Source of the DNA: Zymomonas sp.
GTDB taxonomy: Bacteria > Pseudomonadota > Alphaproteobacteria > Sphingomonadales > Sphingomonadaceae
Direction of reading: 5' to 3'
NCBI RefSeq assembly: GCF_020216885.1
Contig: NZ_JAIWON010000122.1
Coordinates: 1-12,505 of the forward strand
DNA length: 12,505 nt
Below, one piece after another: positions 6,461 to 12,505 of this stretch; positions within the stretch are counted from its first letter, which is position 1; each line of letters starts with the position of its first letter. The notes beneath the pieces are model-generated. The model had not been told where the DNA came from and did no database searches. It saw only the letters and a program-made list of their open reading frames with translations. Both the position numbers and the translations under genes were made by a program.

Positions 6461-9112
6461 TTACATCAAGCGTTCAAGCGCAGCTTTCAGCTTGGTGATT
6501 TCACCTGTGAAGTTATTCAGTCTTTCCCTGTTTTCTGCAACAACTTCGGCTTTTGCCCGTGCCACAAAATTGGGATTGCCAAGACGCTTTTCTGTTGCCG
6601 TCTTTTCCTTTTCGACGGCCTCAATCGCTTTTTTGAGTCGTCCCCGTTCGGCATCAAGATCAATGACCCCTTCCAAGGGAAGAACAAAAGTCGCCTCATC
6701 GACAACAATCTGTGCCGCCGCGCCTTTGGGGGCGGCTTCCTCATGGATAGACTCGATACGTGCCAGTCGTTTGATGAAAGGATCAAAGCGTTCCAGATTA
6801 TGCGCTGTCTTTTCAGGGATACCGTGGCTATGCAGCGGCACCTTTAAAGCAGGCGGCACATTCAATTCTGAACGGGTTGCCCGAATAGCGGTAATCAAAC
6901 GGATCAGCCAATCAATGTCATTTTGGGCTGTTTCATCGACCGACCAATTTTTATAATCCGGCCATGCAGCGACAATCAGATCATGATCCCGATCACCCAA
7001 GGCATGCCATAATTCTTCGGTGATGAAGGGCATAATCGGATGCAGCATAATCAAAATCTGGTCAATGACCCAGCCGAGCACTGCCAAGGTTTCCTGAAGT
7101 TCAGCGTGATTTTGATCTTCTGAAGTCAGAATGGGCTTGATGAGTTCCAGATACCAATCGCAGAAATCATTCCAGACGAAATGATACAGGCTGTTCGCCA
7201 ATTCGTCATAGCGCATATCTTCGATATGCTGATCCAGTGAGCGGGCAACCTTGGCTGTTTCGGCAATGATCCAGCGGTTGGTTGTTAAAGTTGCTTCTGG
7301 TGGCTGTTTGGAGGTGTTGACGGCGCAGTTGTTATTCTGGGCAAAGCGGACAGCATTCCACAATTTGGTAGCAAAGTTGCGATAACCTTCGACCCGTTTT
7401 TCATCGAGTTTGATATCGCGACCCTGACTTTCCATAGCGCAAAGCGTAAAGCGCAAGGCATCCGCGCCATATTTATCAATCAGTCCCAAAGGATCAACGG
7501 TATTGCCCTTGGATTTGGACATTTTCGAGCCATCGGCGGCGCGTACCAAACCGTGAAGATATAATTTCGGGAATGGCACATCCTTCATGAAATGCAGCCC
7601 TTGCATAATCATGCGGGCATCCCAGAAGAACAGAATATCAAAGCCAGAAATCAGCACGTCATTCGGGTAACGGCCTAAGGCCTTCGGGTCTGTGTCTGGC
7701 CATCCCAAGGTAGCAAAAGGCCAGAGCGCGGAAGAAAACCACGTATCCAGAACGTCGGGATCACGACGAAGATTGACGCCTTGACCTGCTTTTTCTTGGG
7801 CGGCTTCTTCGTTTTCGGCAACGATCGCCTGACCATCATCGGTATACCAGACCGGAATCTGATGCCCCCACCAAAGCTGACGCGAAATACACCATGGCTG
7901 AATATTTTCGAGCCAGTTATAATAGGTTTTCGTCCAGCTTTCGGGAATGATCTTGATTTTGCCAGAGCGAACCGCTTCTAACGCCGGTTGTGCTAACTTT
8001 TCAGCATCGACATACCATTGATCAGTCAGCCAAGGTTCAATCGGAACACCGGAGCGGTCGCCATAAGGTGCCTGAATAACGCGATCTTCGATTTTATCGA
8101 GAAGACCCAGCGCATCGATTTTTTCGACGATAACCTTGCGGGCTTCAAAGCGATCAAGGCCAATCAGTTCTTCTGGAACATCATTTTCAGCCGTCTGAAT
8201 AACGCGGGCATGGCTATCCAACATATTCAGCATGTCAGCCGGTTTAATGCCTGCGCGTTTCCCGACTTCAAAATCGTTGAAGTCATGTCCCGGAGTGATT
8301 TTAACCGCCCCTGATCCTAATTCGGGATCGGCATGGATATCGGCGATAATCGGGATTAAACGGTTCGTAATCGGCAAGCGAATATTCTTGCCAATCAAGG
8401 CTTTGTAGCGATCGTCTTCGGGATTAACCGCGACCGCCATATCGGCAAGCATTGTTTCTGGACGGGTAGTGGCGACTATAATTTCGCCGGAGCCGTCTTC
8501 TAACGGATAGCGGAAATGCCAGAAATGGCCTTGGACTTCACGGTTTTCGACCTCAAGATCGGAAATCGCCGTTTCTAAATGGGGATCCCAATTGACCAAC
8601 CGTTTATCTCGGTAAATCAGGCCTTCATTATAAAGCGAAACGAAAACTTTGATAACGGCTTTGGAGAAGCCTTCATCCATAGTAAAGCGTTCATGCGCCC
8701 AGTCACAAGATGCACCTAAACGGCGCAGCTGGCGGGTAATCGTGCCGCCTGATTCCGCTTTCCATTCCCAGACTCTATTGACAAAAGTCTCGCGATCCAT
8801 GTCGGTGCGCTTCTGGCCAACTTTGGCTAAATTGCGCTCTACGACCATTTGGGTCGCAATGCCGGCATGGTCGGTGCCAACGACCCACAAGGCATCTTTA
8901 CCTTTTAATCGGGCATGGCGAACAAGAATATCTTGTAATGTGTCATCAAGCGCATGGCCGATATGCAAAGAACCGGTCACATTGGGCGGCGGAATGACCA
9001 GAGTGAAAGGATCAGCTCCCGGTCTTTCCGGATGGAATAAGCCTTCTTCTTCCCAATGGGTATACCAACGGGATTCTATCGCGGCAGGATCAAACGTCTT
9101 ATCTATGGTCAT
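6461..9112 (-). CDS. valS: Valyl-tRNA synthetase
   Basis: ValS is the class I synthetase that charges tRNA-Val and edits misactivated threonine. The protein has 883 residues. The first signature [13 protein letters not shown] has its HIGH at 50-53, and [10 protein letters not shown] has KMSKS at 530-534. The inserted CP1 editing domain shows ATTRPETML (214-222) and GHDFND (275-280). The tryptophan-rich [15 protein letters not shown] (408-422) is typical of ValS. The anticodon-binding helical domain follows from about residue 600, and the charged C-terminal helix from about 815 is the usual tRNA-binding coiled coil. The ATG at 9112 is the only sensible start. However, the clear AGGAGG upstream lies 17 bases away, far more than usual, and inside a small hairpin. 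The gene is divergent from the cyclotransferase gene and ends in its own terminator. Confidence 0.98.
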   Translation of the reverse strand: MTIDKTFDPAAIESRWYTHWEEEGLFHPERPGADPFTLVIPPPNVTGSLHIGHALDDTLQDILVRHARLKGKDALWVVGTDHAGIATQMVVERNLAKVGQKRTDMDRETFVNRVWEWKAESGGTITRQLRRLGASCDWAHERFTMDEGFSKAVIKVFVSLYNEGLIYRDKRLVNWDPHLETAISDLEVENREVQGHFWHFRYPLEDGSGEIIVATTRPETMLADMAVAVNPEDDRYKALIGKNIRLPITNRLIPIIADIHADPELGSGAVKITPGHDFNDFEVGKRAGIKPADMLNMLDSHARVIQTAENDVPEELIGLDRFEARKVIVEKIDALGLLDKIEDRVIQAPYGDRSGVPIEPWLTDQWYVDAEKLAQPALEAVRSGKIKIIPESWTKTYYNWLENIQPWCISRQLWWGHQIPVWYTDDGQAIVAENEEAAQEKAGQGVNLRRDPDVLDTWFSSALWPFATLGWPDTDPKALGRYPNDVLISGFDILFFWDARMIMQGLHFMKDVPFPKLYLHGLVRAADGSKMSKSKGNTVDPLGLIDKYGADALRFTLCAMESQGRDIKLDEKRVEGYRNFATKLWNAVRFAQNNNCAVNTSKQPPEATLTTNRWIIAETAKVARSLDQHIEDMRYDELANSLYHFVWNDFCDWYLELIKPILTSEDQNHAELQETLAVLGWVIDQILIMLHPIMPFITEELWHALGDRDHDLIVAAWPDYKNWSVDETAQNDIDWLIRLITAIRATRSELNVPPALKVPLHSHGIPEKTAHNLERFDPFIKRLARIESIHEEAAPKGAAAQIVVDEATFVLPLEGVIDLDAERGRLKKAIEAVEKEKTATEKRLGNPNFVARAKAEVVAENRERLNNFTGEITKLKAALERLM

Positions 9113-9129
9113 AGGGGCTGTTTCTATCG

Positions 9130-9143
9130 CCTCCTTTCGGGGG
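9130..9143 (-). promoter_or_regulatory. Shine-Dalgarno of valS held in a GAAA-loop hairpin, with unusual spacing
   Basis: On the minus strand CCCCC (9143-9139), loop GAAA (9138-9135) and GGAGG (9134-9130) can form a short stem with one C-A mismatch closed by a GNRA tetraloop. The GGAGG is the only strong Shine-Dalgarno before valS (AGGAGG, 9135-9130), but 17 bases separate it from the ATG. Whether it is the working site, and whether the hairpin hides it, is inference. Confidence 0.45.
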
Positions 9144-9167
9144 ATGCCAGTCGCAATATTACCTTTA

Positions 9168-9208
9168 ATACGCTTTTTTAGAAGGATTCTTCCTTTCGAA
9201 AGGCGTAT
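9168..9208 (-). promoter_or_regulatory. Possible branched RNA fold in the valS leader
   Basis: Arms ATACGC (9168-9173) and GCGTAT (9203-9208) are complementary. Between them lie the self-complementary CCTTTCGAAAGG (9192-9203) and GAAG-GATT-CTTC (9181-9192). Together these could form a three-way junction, although the elements share one or two bases and the stems are short. It lies between the divergent valS and cyclotransferase genes. No T-box features are visible, and none would be expected in this group. Confidence 0.3.
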
Positions 9209-9254
9209 AGCCTCATCGCAAAGAGGACGGATAACCCGATTTCAGGGAAAAAGA

Positions 9255-10106
9255 ATGTTTAGAAAACGCTCGAAAGATCTTTCACTCTCGCCCACCATTA
9301 TATTGGTGATATCCGAAGTTATCAGCTTTTTCCTGCTTTTCTGCACGGTTATTCTTGTCTGTTCTGCTGTCTCTCATGCGGCGACTCCCTCTATCCCTGT
9401 TTATGATTATCAGATTGTCCATAGCTATCCCCATGACACTAAGGCCTTCACGGAAGGCTTCTTTTATCGGAACGGCTATTTCTATGAGAGTACCGGCTTG
9501 AATGGGCGGTCGTCTATTCGAAAGGTCGATATCGAAAGTGGAAAAACCCTCCAGCAAATAGATATAGGTAAACGCTATTTCGGTGAGGGAATTAGTGACT
9601 GGAAAGACAAAATTATCGGTCTGACGTGGAAAAACGGATTGGGGTTTGTCTGGAATATTAGAAATTTTCGGCAAGTCAGAAGTTTTAACTATGATGGCGA
9701 AGGGTGGGGGCTGACGCATAACGATCAATATCTGATTATGAGTGATGGCTCGCCGGTTTTGCGTTTCCTTGACCCTGAAAGTTTGACCCCTGTCCGCACG
9801 ATTACGGTGACAGCCCATGGCGAAGAATTGCCTGAATTAAACGAGCTGGAATGGGTGGATGGTGAAATCTTTGCTAATGTTTGGCAGACGAATAAAATCG
9901 TTCGGATTGATCCTGAAACGGGGAAAGTCACGGGGATCATTGATCTAAACGGTATTCTAGCCCAAGCTGGAGCGCTCCCTTCACCTATTGATGTTTTGAA
10001 TGGTATTGCGTGGGATAGCGAACATCACCGATTATTTGTAACGGGCAAATTATGGCCGAAAGTATTTGAAATTATCCTAACGCAGCGGGTGGGCGGTCAT
10101 AGGTAA
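9255..10106 (+). CDS. Exported glutaminyl-peptide cyclotransferase (plant/bacterial beta-propeller type)
   Basis: This enzyme converts N-terminal glutamine of peptides or proteins to pyroglutamate. The 283-residue protein begins with a basic stretch (MFRKRSKD), a long hydrophobic segment (about 14-40) and an AVSHA (38-42) signal peptidase site, so it should act in the periplasm. The mature part is a five-bladed propeller-type enzyme of the Glu_cyclase_2 family. It shows AFTEGF (64-69), EGWGLT (149-154), NELEW (196-200), NGIAWD (249-254) and GKLWP (264-268). ATG at 9255 is chosen because AGGGA precedes it by eight bases and the signal peptide starts there. The frame stays open about 600 bases further upstream, but only antisense to valS. 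It is divergent from valS, and a terminator follows at 10111. Its natural substrates are not shown by the context. Confidence 0.92.
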   Translation: MFRKRSKDLSLSPTIILVISEVISFFLLFCTVILVCSAVSHAATPSIPVYDYQIVHSYPHDTKAFTEGFFYRNGYFYESTGLNGRSSIRKVDIESGKTLQQIDIGKRYFGEGISDWKDKIIGLTWKNGLGFVWNIRNFRQVRSFNYDGEGWGLTHNDQYLIMSDGSPVLRFLDPESLTPVRTITVTAHGEELPELNELEWVDGEIFANVWQTNKIVRIDPETGKVTGIIDLNGILAQAGALPSPIDVLNGIAWDSEHHRLFVTGKLWPKVFEIILTQRVGGHR

Positions 10107-10110
10107 TGAC

Positions 10111-10132
10111 TGCCCGTATTCGGGTAATTTTT
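10111..10132 (+). terminator. Terminator of the glutaminyl cyclotransferase gene
   Basis: TGCCCG (10111-10116), loop TATT and CGGGTA (10121-10126) form a six-base stem with one G-U pair. It is followed by AATTTTT, and lies four bases after the stop codon at 10106. It is short but of canonical shape. Confidence 0.65.
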
Positions 10133-10151
10133 CGGCTAAAATGCTTTTCTG

Positions 10152-10241
10152 ATAGCGTTATTTCAATACAGAGAAACCTTGCCTGAAAAGTGGATTTTCA
10201 GGAGGCAATTATTTCAACAAGCCTAAACGCTATAACGCTAT
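10152..10241. repeat. Nested inverted repeats between the convergent cyclotransferase and popZ genes
   Basis: ATAGCGTTAT (10152-10161) is the exact complement of ATAACGCTAT (10232-10241). Between them CCTGAAAA (10182-10189) and TTTTCAGG (10195-10202) form a perfect eight-base stem with a five-base loop. TTATTTCAA also occurs twice in direct orientation (10159-10167 and 10209-10217). The region separates two convergent genes and may contribute to ending transcription from both sides. Confidence 0.45.
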
Positions 10242-10245
10242 TATT

Positions 10246-10266
10246 AAAAAAGCCGCAACCGGTTTG
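10246..10266 (-). terminator. Weak possible terminator of popZ
   Basis: On the minus strand CCG-GTTG-CGG forms a minimal GC stem followed by CTTTTTT (A-run 10246-10251), close to the popZ stop codon at 10271. The stem is only three to five pairs with a mismatch, so the U-tract is the stronger half of the evidence. Confidence 0.35.
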
Positions 10267-10270
10267 AAAA

Positions 10271-10771
10271 TTAGAAATGCTGGCCAGTAATTCTGGAGAT
10301 TTCGCGCGATACCATCGCTTCGACAATGGCGGGAAGATTAGAATCTAGCCATTCTTTCAGCATCGGGCGGAGCATGTCCTTCACAAGATCTTCCAGCGTC
10401 AAATCCTGATGGGATGACTGACTGACCATCATGGCAGATAGATTTTTCAAGGCCTGACGGCTAGCTTGTTCGGCTCTTTCTGACATCAAGCTGTCTTGCG
10501 ATTTTGAGGCATTTCCGTTCAACGGAGCGTTATTTTCATAATCACGGTGGTCGTTATTCATCGGCTGATCCTTCGACGGGCTAGAGGAAATAGGATCCGT
10601 TAACTCCAAAACACTGCTATCTGAGTCACGCCGACGCAGATCGTCGAAACGATCGCCATCGGGCGACAAAGTTCGGCCATTGGGTTTACGATCACCATCC
10701 GCAATAATGCGTTTGATAGAAGCCAATATGTCTTCCATCGAAGGTTCAGGGCGCATATCAATCATGCTCAC
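10271..10771 (-). CDS. popZ: Cell-pole organizing protein PopZ (DUF2497)
   Basis: PopZ self-assembles into a polymeric matrix at the cell pole, where it anchors ParB-bound chromosome origins and recruits cell-cycle regulators in alphaproteobacteria. The 166-residue protein has the usual three parts. The N-terminal partner-binding helix is PSMEDILASIKRIIAD (10-25). A disordered linker runs from about 26 to 97. The conserved C-terminal oligomerisation helices include LEDLVKDMLRPMLKEWL (126-142) and LPAIVEAMVSREISRI (146-161). The linker has about 14 acidic and 10 basic residues, many Ser and Asn and only six Pro, unlike the strongly acidic, proline-rich linker of Caulobacter PopZ. Start choice: GTG at 10771 has AGG six bases upstream, while an ATG two codons further in is also possible. 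It lies near valS, as in relatives, with one gene between. Confidence 0.93.
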   Translation of the reverse strand: MSMIDMRPEPSMEDILASIKRIIADGDRKPNGRTLSPDGDRFDDLRRRDSDSSVLELTDPISSSPSKDQPMNNDHRDYENNAPLNGNASKSQDSLMSERAEQASRQALKNLSAMMVSQSSHQDLTLEDLVKDMLRPMLKEWLDSNLPAIVEAMVSREISRITGQHF

Positions 10772-10815
10772 AATGTGCCTGTTTCTGTTTTTTTTGTCAC
10801 GAATAGTTTTGTATA

Positions 10816-10844
10816 ATTATATTAACGACCCTATCACTGTGATA
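10816..10844 (-). promoter_or_regulatory. Candidate popZ promoter with a palindromic operator-like site
   Basis: On the minus strand TATAAT (10821-10816) is a perfect -10 match 45 bases before the GTG start. Immediately upstream, between the -10 and the expected -35, lies the 13-base palindrome TATCAC-T-GTGATA (10832-10844). No good -35 was found. A symmetric site placed there is typical of a repressor operator, but the protein is unknown. Confidence 0.4.
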
Positions 10845-11114
10845 TTTTAGCCTGAAATGGCCTTTTACAAGAAGGGTTCTTGATCTGGTTATCTTGGAAA
10901 CGGATCGTTTGAGCCGAATTCTTGGATAAGAATACACTATAAAATCCTGATATTTCAACTGGATTAGGGTTCCTGTCTTTATAATCAATCAGAAATATTC
11001 AGATTTTTTATAATAAAATCGGTTTTTATAGGGTTATTTTATCCATTCTGTCTGGCTTCTATCAATAGCCTGTTGTGTGGCTTTGTCGGGCTTCCTACAT
11101 TCTTGGAAAAGAGC
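10845..11114. other. Non-coding region between divergent popZ and the zeta gene
   Basis: About 350 bases separate the two starts and hold no credible gene. Besides the popZ palindrome there are two small hairpins, CAAGAA-GGG-TTCTTG (10868-10882) and ATTCTT-GGAT-AAGAAT (10917-10932). Two TATAAT boxes on the plus strand (10980-10985 and 11009-11014) are candidate -10 elements for the downstream genes, neither with a recognisable -35 at 17 bases. The region is markedly AT-rich. Confidence 0.4.
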
Positions 11115-11124
11115 AGGAGATTAT

Positions 11125-11493
11125 ATGGGCATCCACGCTTCCGGTCACAGAGGTTCTGCTGCTTCTGATTCGCATGAAGCTTCTTTCCATCAAAAAACAG
11201 CCGATGAACTTTTTTCACGAGATCAAGCAATGCTGCTTCGCTTTTTAGCAAGGCGCAATCGTTTGCTGGCGACATGGGCAGCCGAGATGATGCATCTTAC
11301 CCCAGCCGAAGCCGATCCCTATACCAAAGGTTTTGTCGGTGCCGGTTTTGAAGAGATGGATGAAGAAAGCATCCTTTCCCGATTGATGGGGGATCTTTTA
11401 TCGGCACAGGTTGAGATAGAAGAAAGTCAGATTCGGGCGATGCTGGATCAGAAGTCGGTCGAAGCCAAACGCCAATTATTGGGAGTTGTGTAG
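11125..11493 (+). CDS. F1-ATPase inhibitor, zeta subunit family (DUF1476)
   Basis: In alphaproteobacteria zeta binds the F1 head of ATP synthase and restrains ATP hydrolysis, acting through its N-terminus. This 122-residue protein shows the family core: LARRNRLLATWAAEMM (41-56), GFEEMDEESILSRLMGDL (74-91) and the C-terminal helix SQIRAMLDQK (101-110). The usual N-terminal motif, of the type FxxRExxFExKFAHDEEL, is replaced by FHQKTADELFSRDQAML (21-37) after about 20 extra polar residues, so the inhibitory segment is diverged. ATG at 11125 is chosen because AGGAG (11115-11119) precedes it by five bases; an upstream in-frame ATG at 11077 lacks such a site. The BolA gene starts four bases after its stop codon, which indicates one operon. 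Whether it still inhibits the motor cannot be told. Confidence 0.85.
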   Translation: MGIHASGHRGSAASDSHEASFHQKTADELFSRDQAMLLRFLARRNRLLATWAAEMMHLTPAEADPYTKGFVGAGFEEMDEESILSRLMGDLLSAQVEIEESQIRAMLDQKSVEAKRQLLGVV

Positions 11494-11497
11494 CATC

Positions 11498-11731
11498 ATG
11501 GCGATGACTATCGAAGAAATTGAACAATATATTATAAAAGCGCTTCCTGATGCCGATGTTGAAGTCGTCGATTTGAACGGGAATGGCGATCATTTCAGTG
11601 CCATTGTGACGGCGGCTTCCTTTAAGGGATTATCGCGTTTGGCACAGCATCGCCGCGTTTATGATGCCTTTGGCGAGCGCATGGGGGAAGAGTTGCACGC
11701 TTTAAAGCTGACGACCCGTATTCCGGAATAA
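11498..11731 (+). CDS. bolA: BolA/IbaG family protein, GrxD partner
   Basis: BolA proteins bind monothiol glutaredoxins and share a [2Fe-2S] cluster, with roles in iron handling and in some species transcription. This short 77-residue member resembles the BolA2/IbaG branch. It carries NGDHFSAIV (29-37), with the family's cluster-loop His32, then SFKGLSRLAQHRRVYDAFGERM (41-62) and the terminal ELHALKLTTRIP with His67. ATG at 11498 is preferred, with GGGAG (11481-11485) 12 bases upstream inside the end of the zeta gene. A second ATG two codons later is possible, and a TTG start overlapping the zeta stop is less likely. The CGFS glutaredoxin gene follows 48 bases downstream, which supports the pairing. 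Confidence 0.92.
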   Translation: MAMTIEEIEQYIIKALPDADVEVVDLNGNGDHFSAIVTAASFKGLSRLAQHRRVYDAFGERMGEELHALKLTTRIPE

Positions 11732-11779
11732 GATCCTCTTTAATTTAGAAATGTACCCTCTACATAAGGAATATTGTTT

Positions 11780-12112
11780 ATGGCCGATACGATTAACGAC
11801 CGGATCAAAGAAATTCTGGAAAAAAGTCCGGTAGTGCTGTTCATGAAAGGCACCCCGCTTTTTCCTCAATGTGGATTTTCTAATCAGATCGTCTCTATTC
11901 TGAATGCGGTTGGCATTGAATATGATTCCGTCGATGTTTTACAAGATCCAGAAATCAGACAAGGCATTAAGGTCTATTCTGATTGGCCGACTTTCCCGCA
12001 GCTTTATGTCAAAGGTGAACTGGTCGGCGGCTGCGACATCGTTACCGAAATGTATCAAAGTGGCGAATTGGCTGAATTGATGCAGAAAGAAAATATCGCC
12101 CGCAAAAACTAA
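11780..12112 (+). CDS. grxD: Monothiol CGFS glutaredoxin (Grx4/GrxD)
   Basis: GrxD carries and transfers [2Fe-2S] clusters and works with BolA proteins. The 110-residue protein has the full single-domain fold. Lys23 (FMKGTP, 21-26) and the active-site CGFS with Cys31 (31-34) contact glutathione and the cluster. WPTFPQLY (69-76) holds the cis-Pro, and GGCD (83-86) is the glutathione carboxylate site. PLFPQCGFS is the standard signature of the monothiol class. ATG at 11780 is chosen because AAGGA (11766-11770) lies nine bases upstream; a TTG two codons earlier is not needed. It follows the BolA gene in the same direction, probably on the same transcript, and the DUF4230 gene begins 35 bases after its stop. 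Confidence 0.97.
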   Translation: MADTINDRIKEILEKSPVVLFMKGTPLFPQCGFSNQIVSILNAVGIEYDSVDVLQDPEIRQGIKVYSDWPTFPQLYVKGELVGGCDIVTEMYQSGELAELMQKENIARKN

Positions 12113-12147
12113 GCGACAGGCGAATAACTGGGAATAGTATATCGTCT

Positions 12148-12505
12148 ATGGAAAATTTTCCGAAAAAGCGTGTCTGGTTCTTGATTACCATTCTGCTTTT
12201 TCTAGGGATGATCCTTTTCACGATCAGGGCGGGGAAAAGCCATTTTTGGGATTTATATCCCCGTCCTTCTTTGGAAAGCATTACCCGTAGTAGCCTGCAA
12301 TCTGTCCGAGAGGAAAACCGGCTAACGGTTTTTATGGCGCGCTATGTCGCTGTTTCCACGGCCAGCGAACAGCATTTTGGCTTATCAGCGAGAAAAACGC
12401 TGATTATGCCAGGCAACGTCCGCTATGAAGTCAATCTGGCAGCTCTCACTCCGAAAGATTTACATTGGGATAATGACCGACATCTTTTGACGGTAGATTT
12501 GCCCC
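12148..12505 (+). CDS. DUF4230 family membrane-anchored protein, 3' end missing
   Basis: The frame from ATG 12148 is open to the window edge and gives 119 residues. A short basic start (KKR at 6-8) is followed by one membrane segment (about 9-26), then a soluble part that faces the periplasm. The order NRLTVFMARYV, a few residues later RKTLIMPGNVRYEVNLAAL, and LTVDLP matches the DUF4230 family, whose function is unknown. No other initiator is in frame upstream (grxD ends at 12112), and the ribosome site is weak. It may be transcribed with grxD because only 35 bases separate them and no terminator is visible between. The family call rests on pattern recognition from the first half only. Confidence 0.72.
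   Translation, partial: MENFPKKRVWFLITILLFLGMILFTIRAGKSHFWDLYPRPSLESITRSSLQSVREENRLTVFMARYVAVSTASEQHFGLSARKTLIMPGNVRYEVNLAALTPKDLHWDNDRHLLTVDLP

Noticed and set aside
6360..6956. 198-codon plus-strand frame over the 3' end of valS
   Set aside because: It is antisense to a certain valS coding region and its Ser-rich translation reflects the complementary codons.
8649..9254. Upstream open extension of the cyclotransferase frame, about 200 codons
   Set aside because: It runs antisense through the start of valS, has no protein-family features, and would bury the signal peptide and the good ribosome site at 9255.

Overview
The window reads as an ordinary chromosomal stretch of an alphaproteobacterium. 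Clade markers are a PopZ polar organizer (DUF2497), an F1-ATPase inhibitor zeta subunit (DUF1476), an Asp-type HemB, and a bolA-grxD pair next to the zeta gene. The moderate GC content, AT-rich intergenic regions and overall style fit Sphingomonadales, most likely Zymomonas mobilis. That organism call is inference from recognition, not from a search.

Layout. 1-2748 (+): the 3' part of an Old Yellow Enzyme family ene-reductase, then queH (queuosine synthesis) and a GhrA-type 2-hydroxyacid dehydrogenase. 2810-3977 (-): an AbrB-family integral membrane protein with its own terminator. 3978-4332: a non-coding, AT-rich region with two nested inverted repeats. 4333-4409 (-): tRNA-Arg(ACG). 4410-4620: non-coding. 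4621-6330 (-): hemB and a translationally coupled lipoprotein of unknown function, ended by a hairpin terminator. 6398-9112 (-): valS with its own terminator and a structured leader. 9255-10106 (+): an exported glutaminyl-peptide cyclotransferase, divergent from valS. 10271-10771 (-): popZ, convergent with the cyclotransferase. 11125-12112 (+): the ATPase zeta inhibitor, a BolA-family protein and the CGFS glutaredoxin GrxD, in tight order. 12148-end (+): the 5' part of a DUF4230 membrane-anchored protein.

How the genes relate. GrxD and BolA are a known partner pair that shares a [2Fe-2S] cluster, and QueH is an Fe-S enzyme. HemB supplies porphobilinogen for tetrapyrroles. ValS and tRNA-Arg serve translation, and QueH modifies tRNA. 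PopZ organizes the cell pole, and zeta restrains ATP hydrolysis by the F1 motor. The genes lie in several short transcription units rather than one functional island.

I found no mobile element, phage gene, CRISPR array, toxin-antitoxin pair or defence system. The points most worth a second look are the divergent N-terminus of zeta, the weakly charged PopZ linker, the unknown lipoprotein coupled to hemB, a Shine-Dalgarno-containing hairpin upstream of valS, and the structured non-coding region beside the tRNA.
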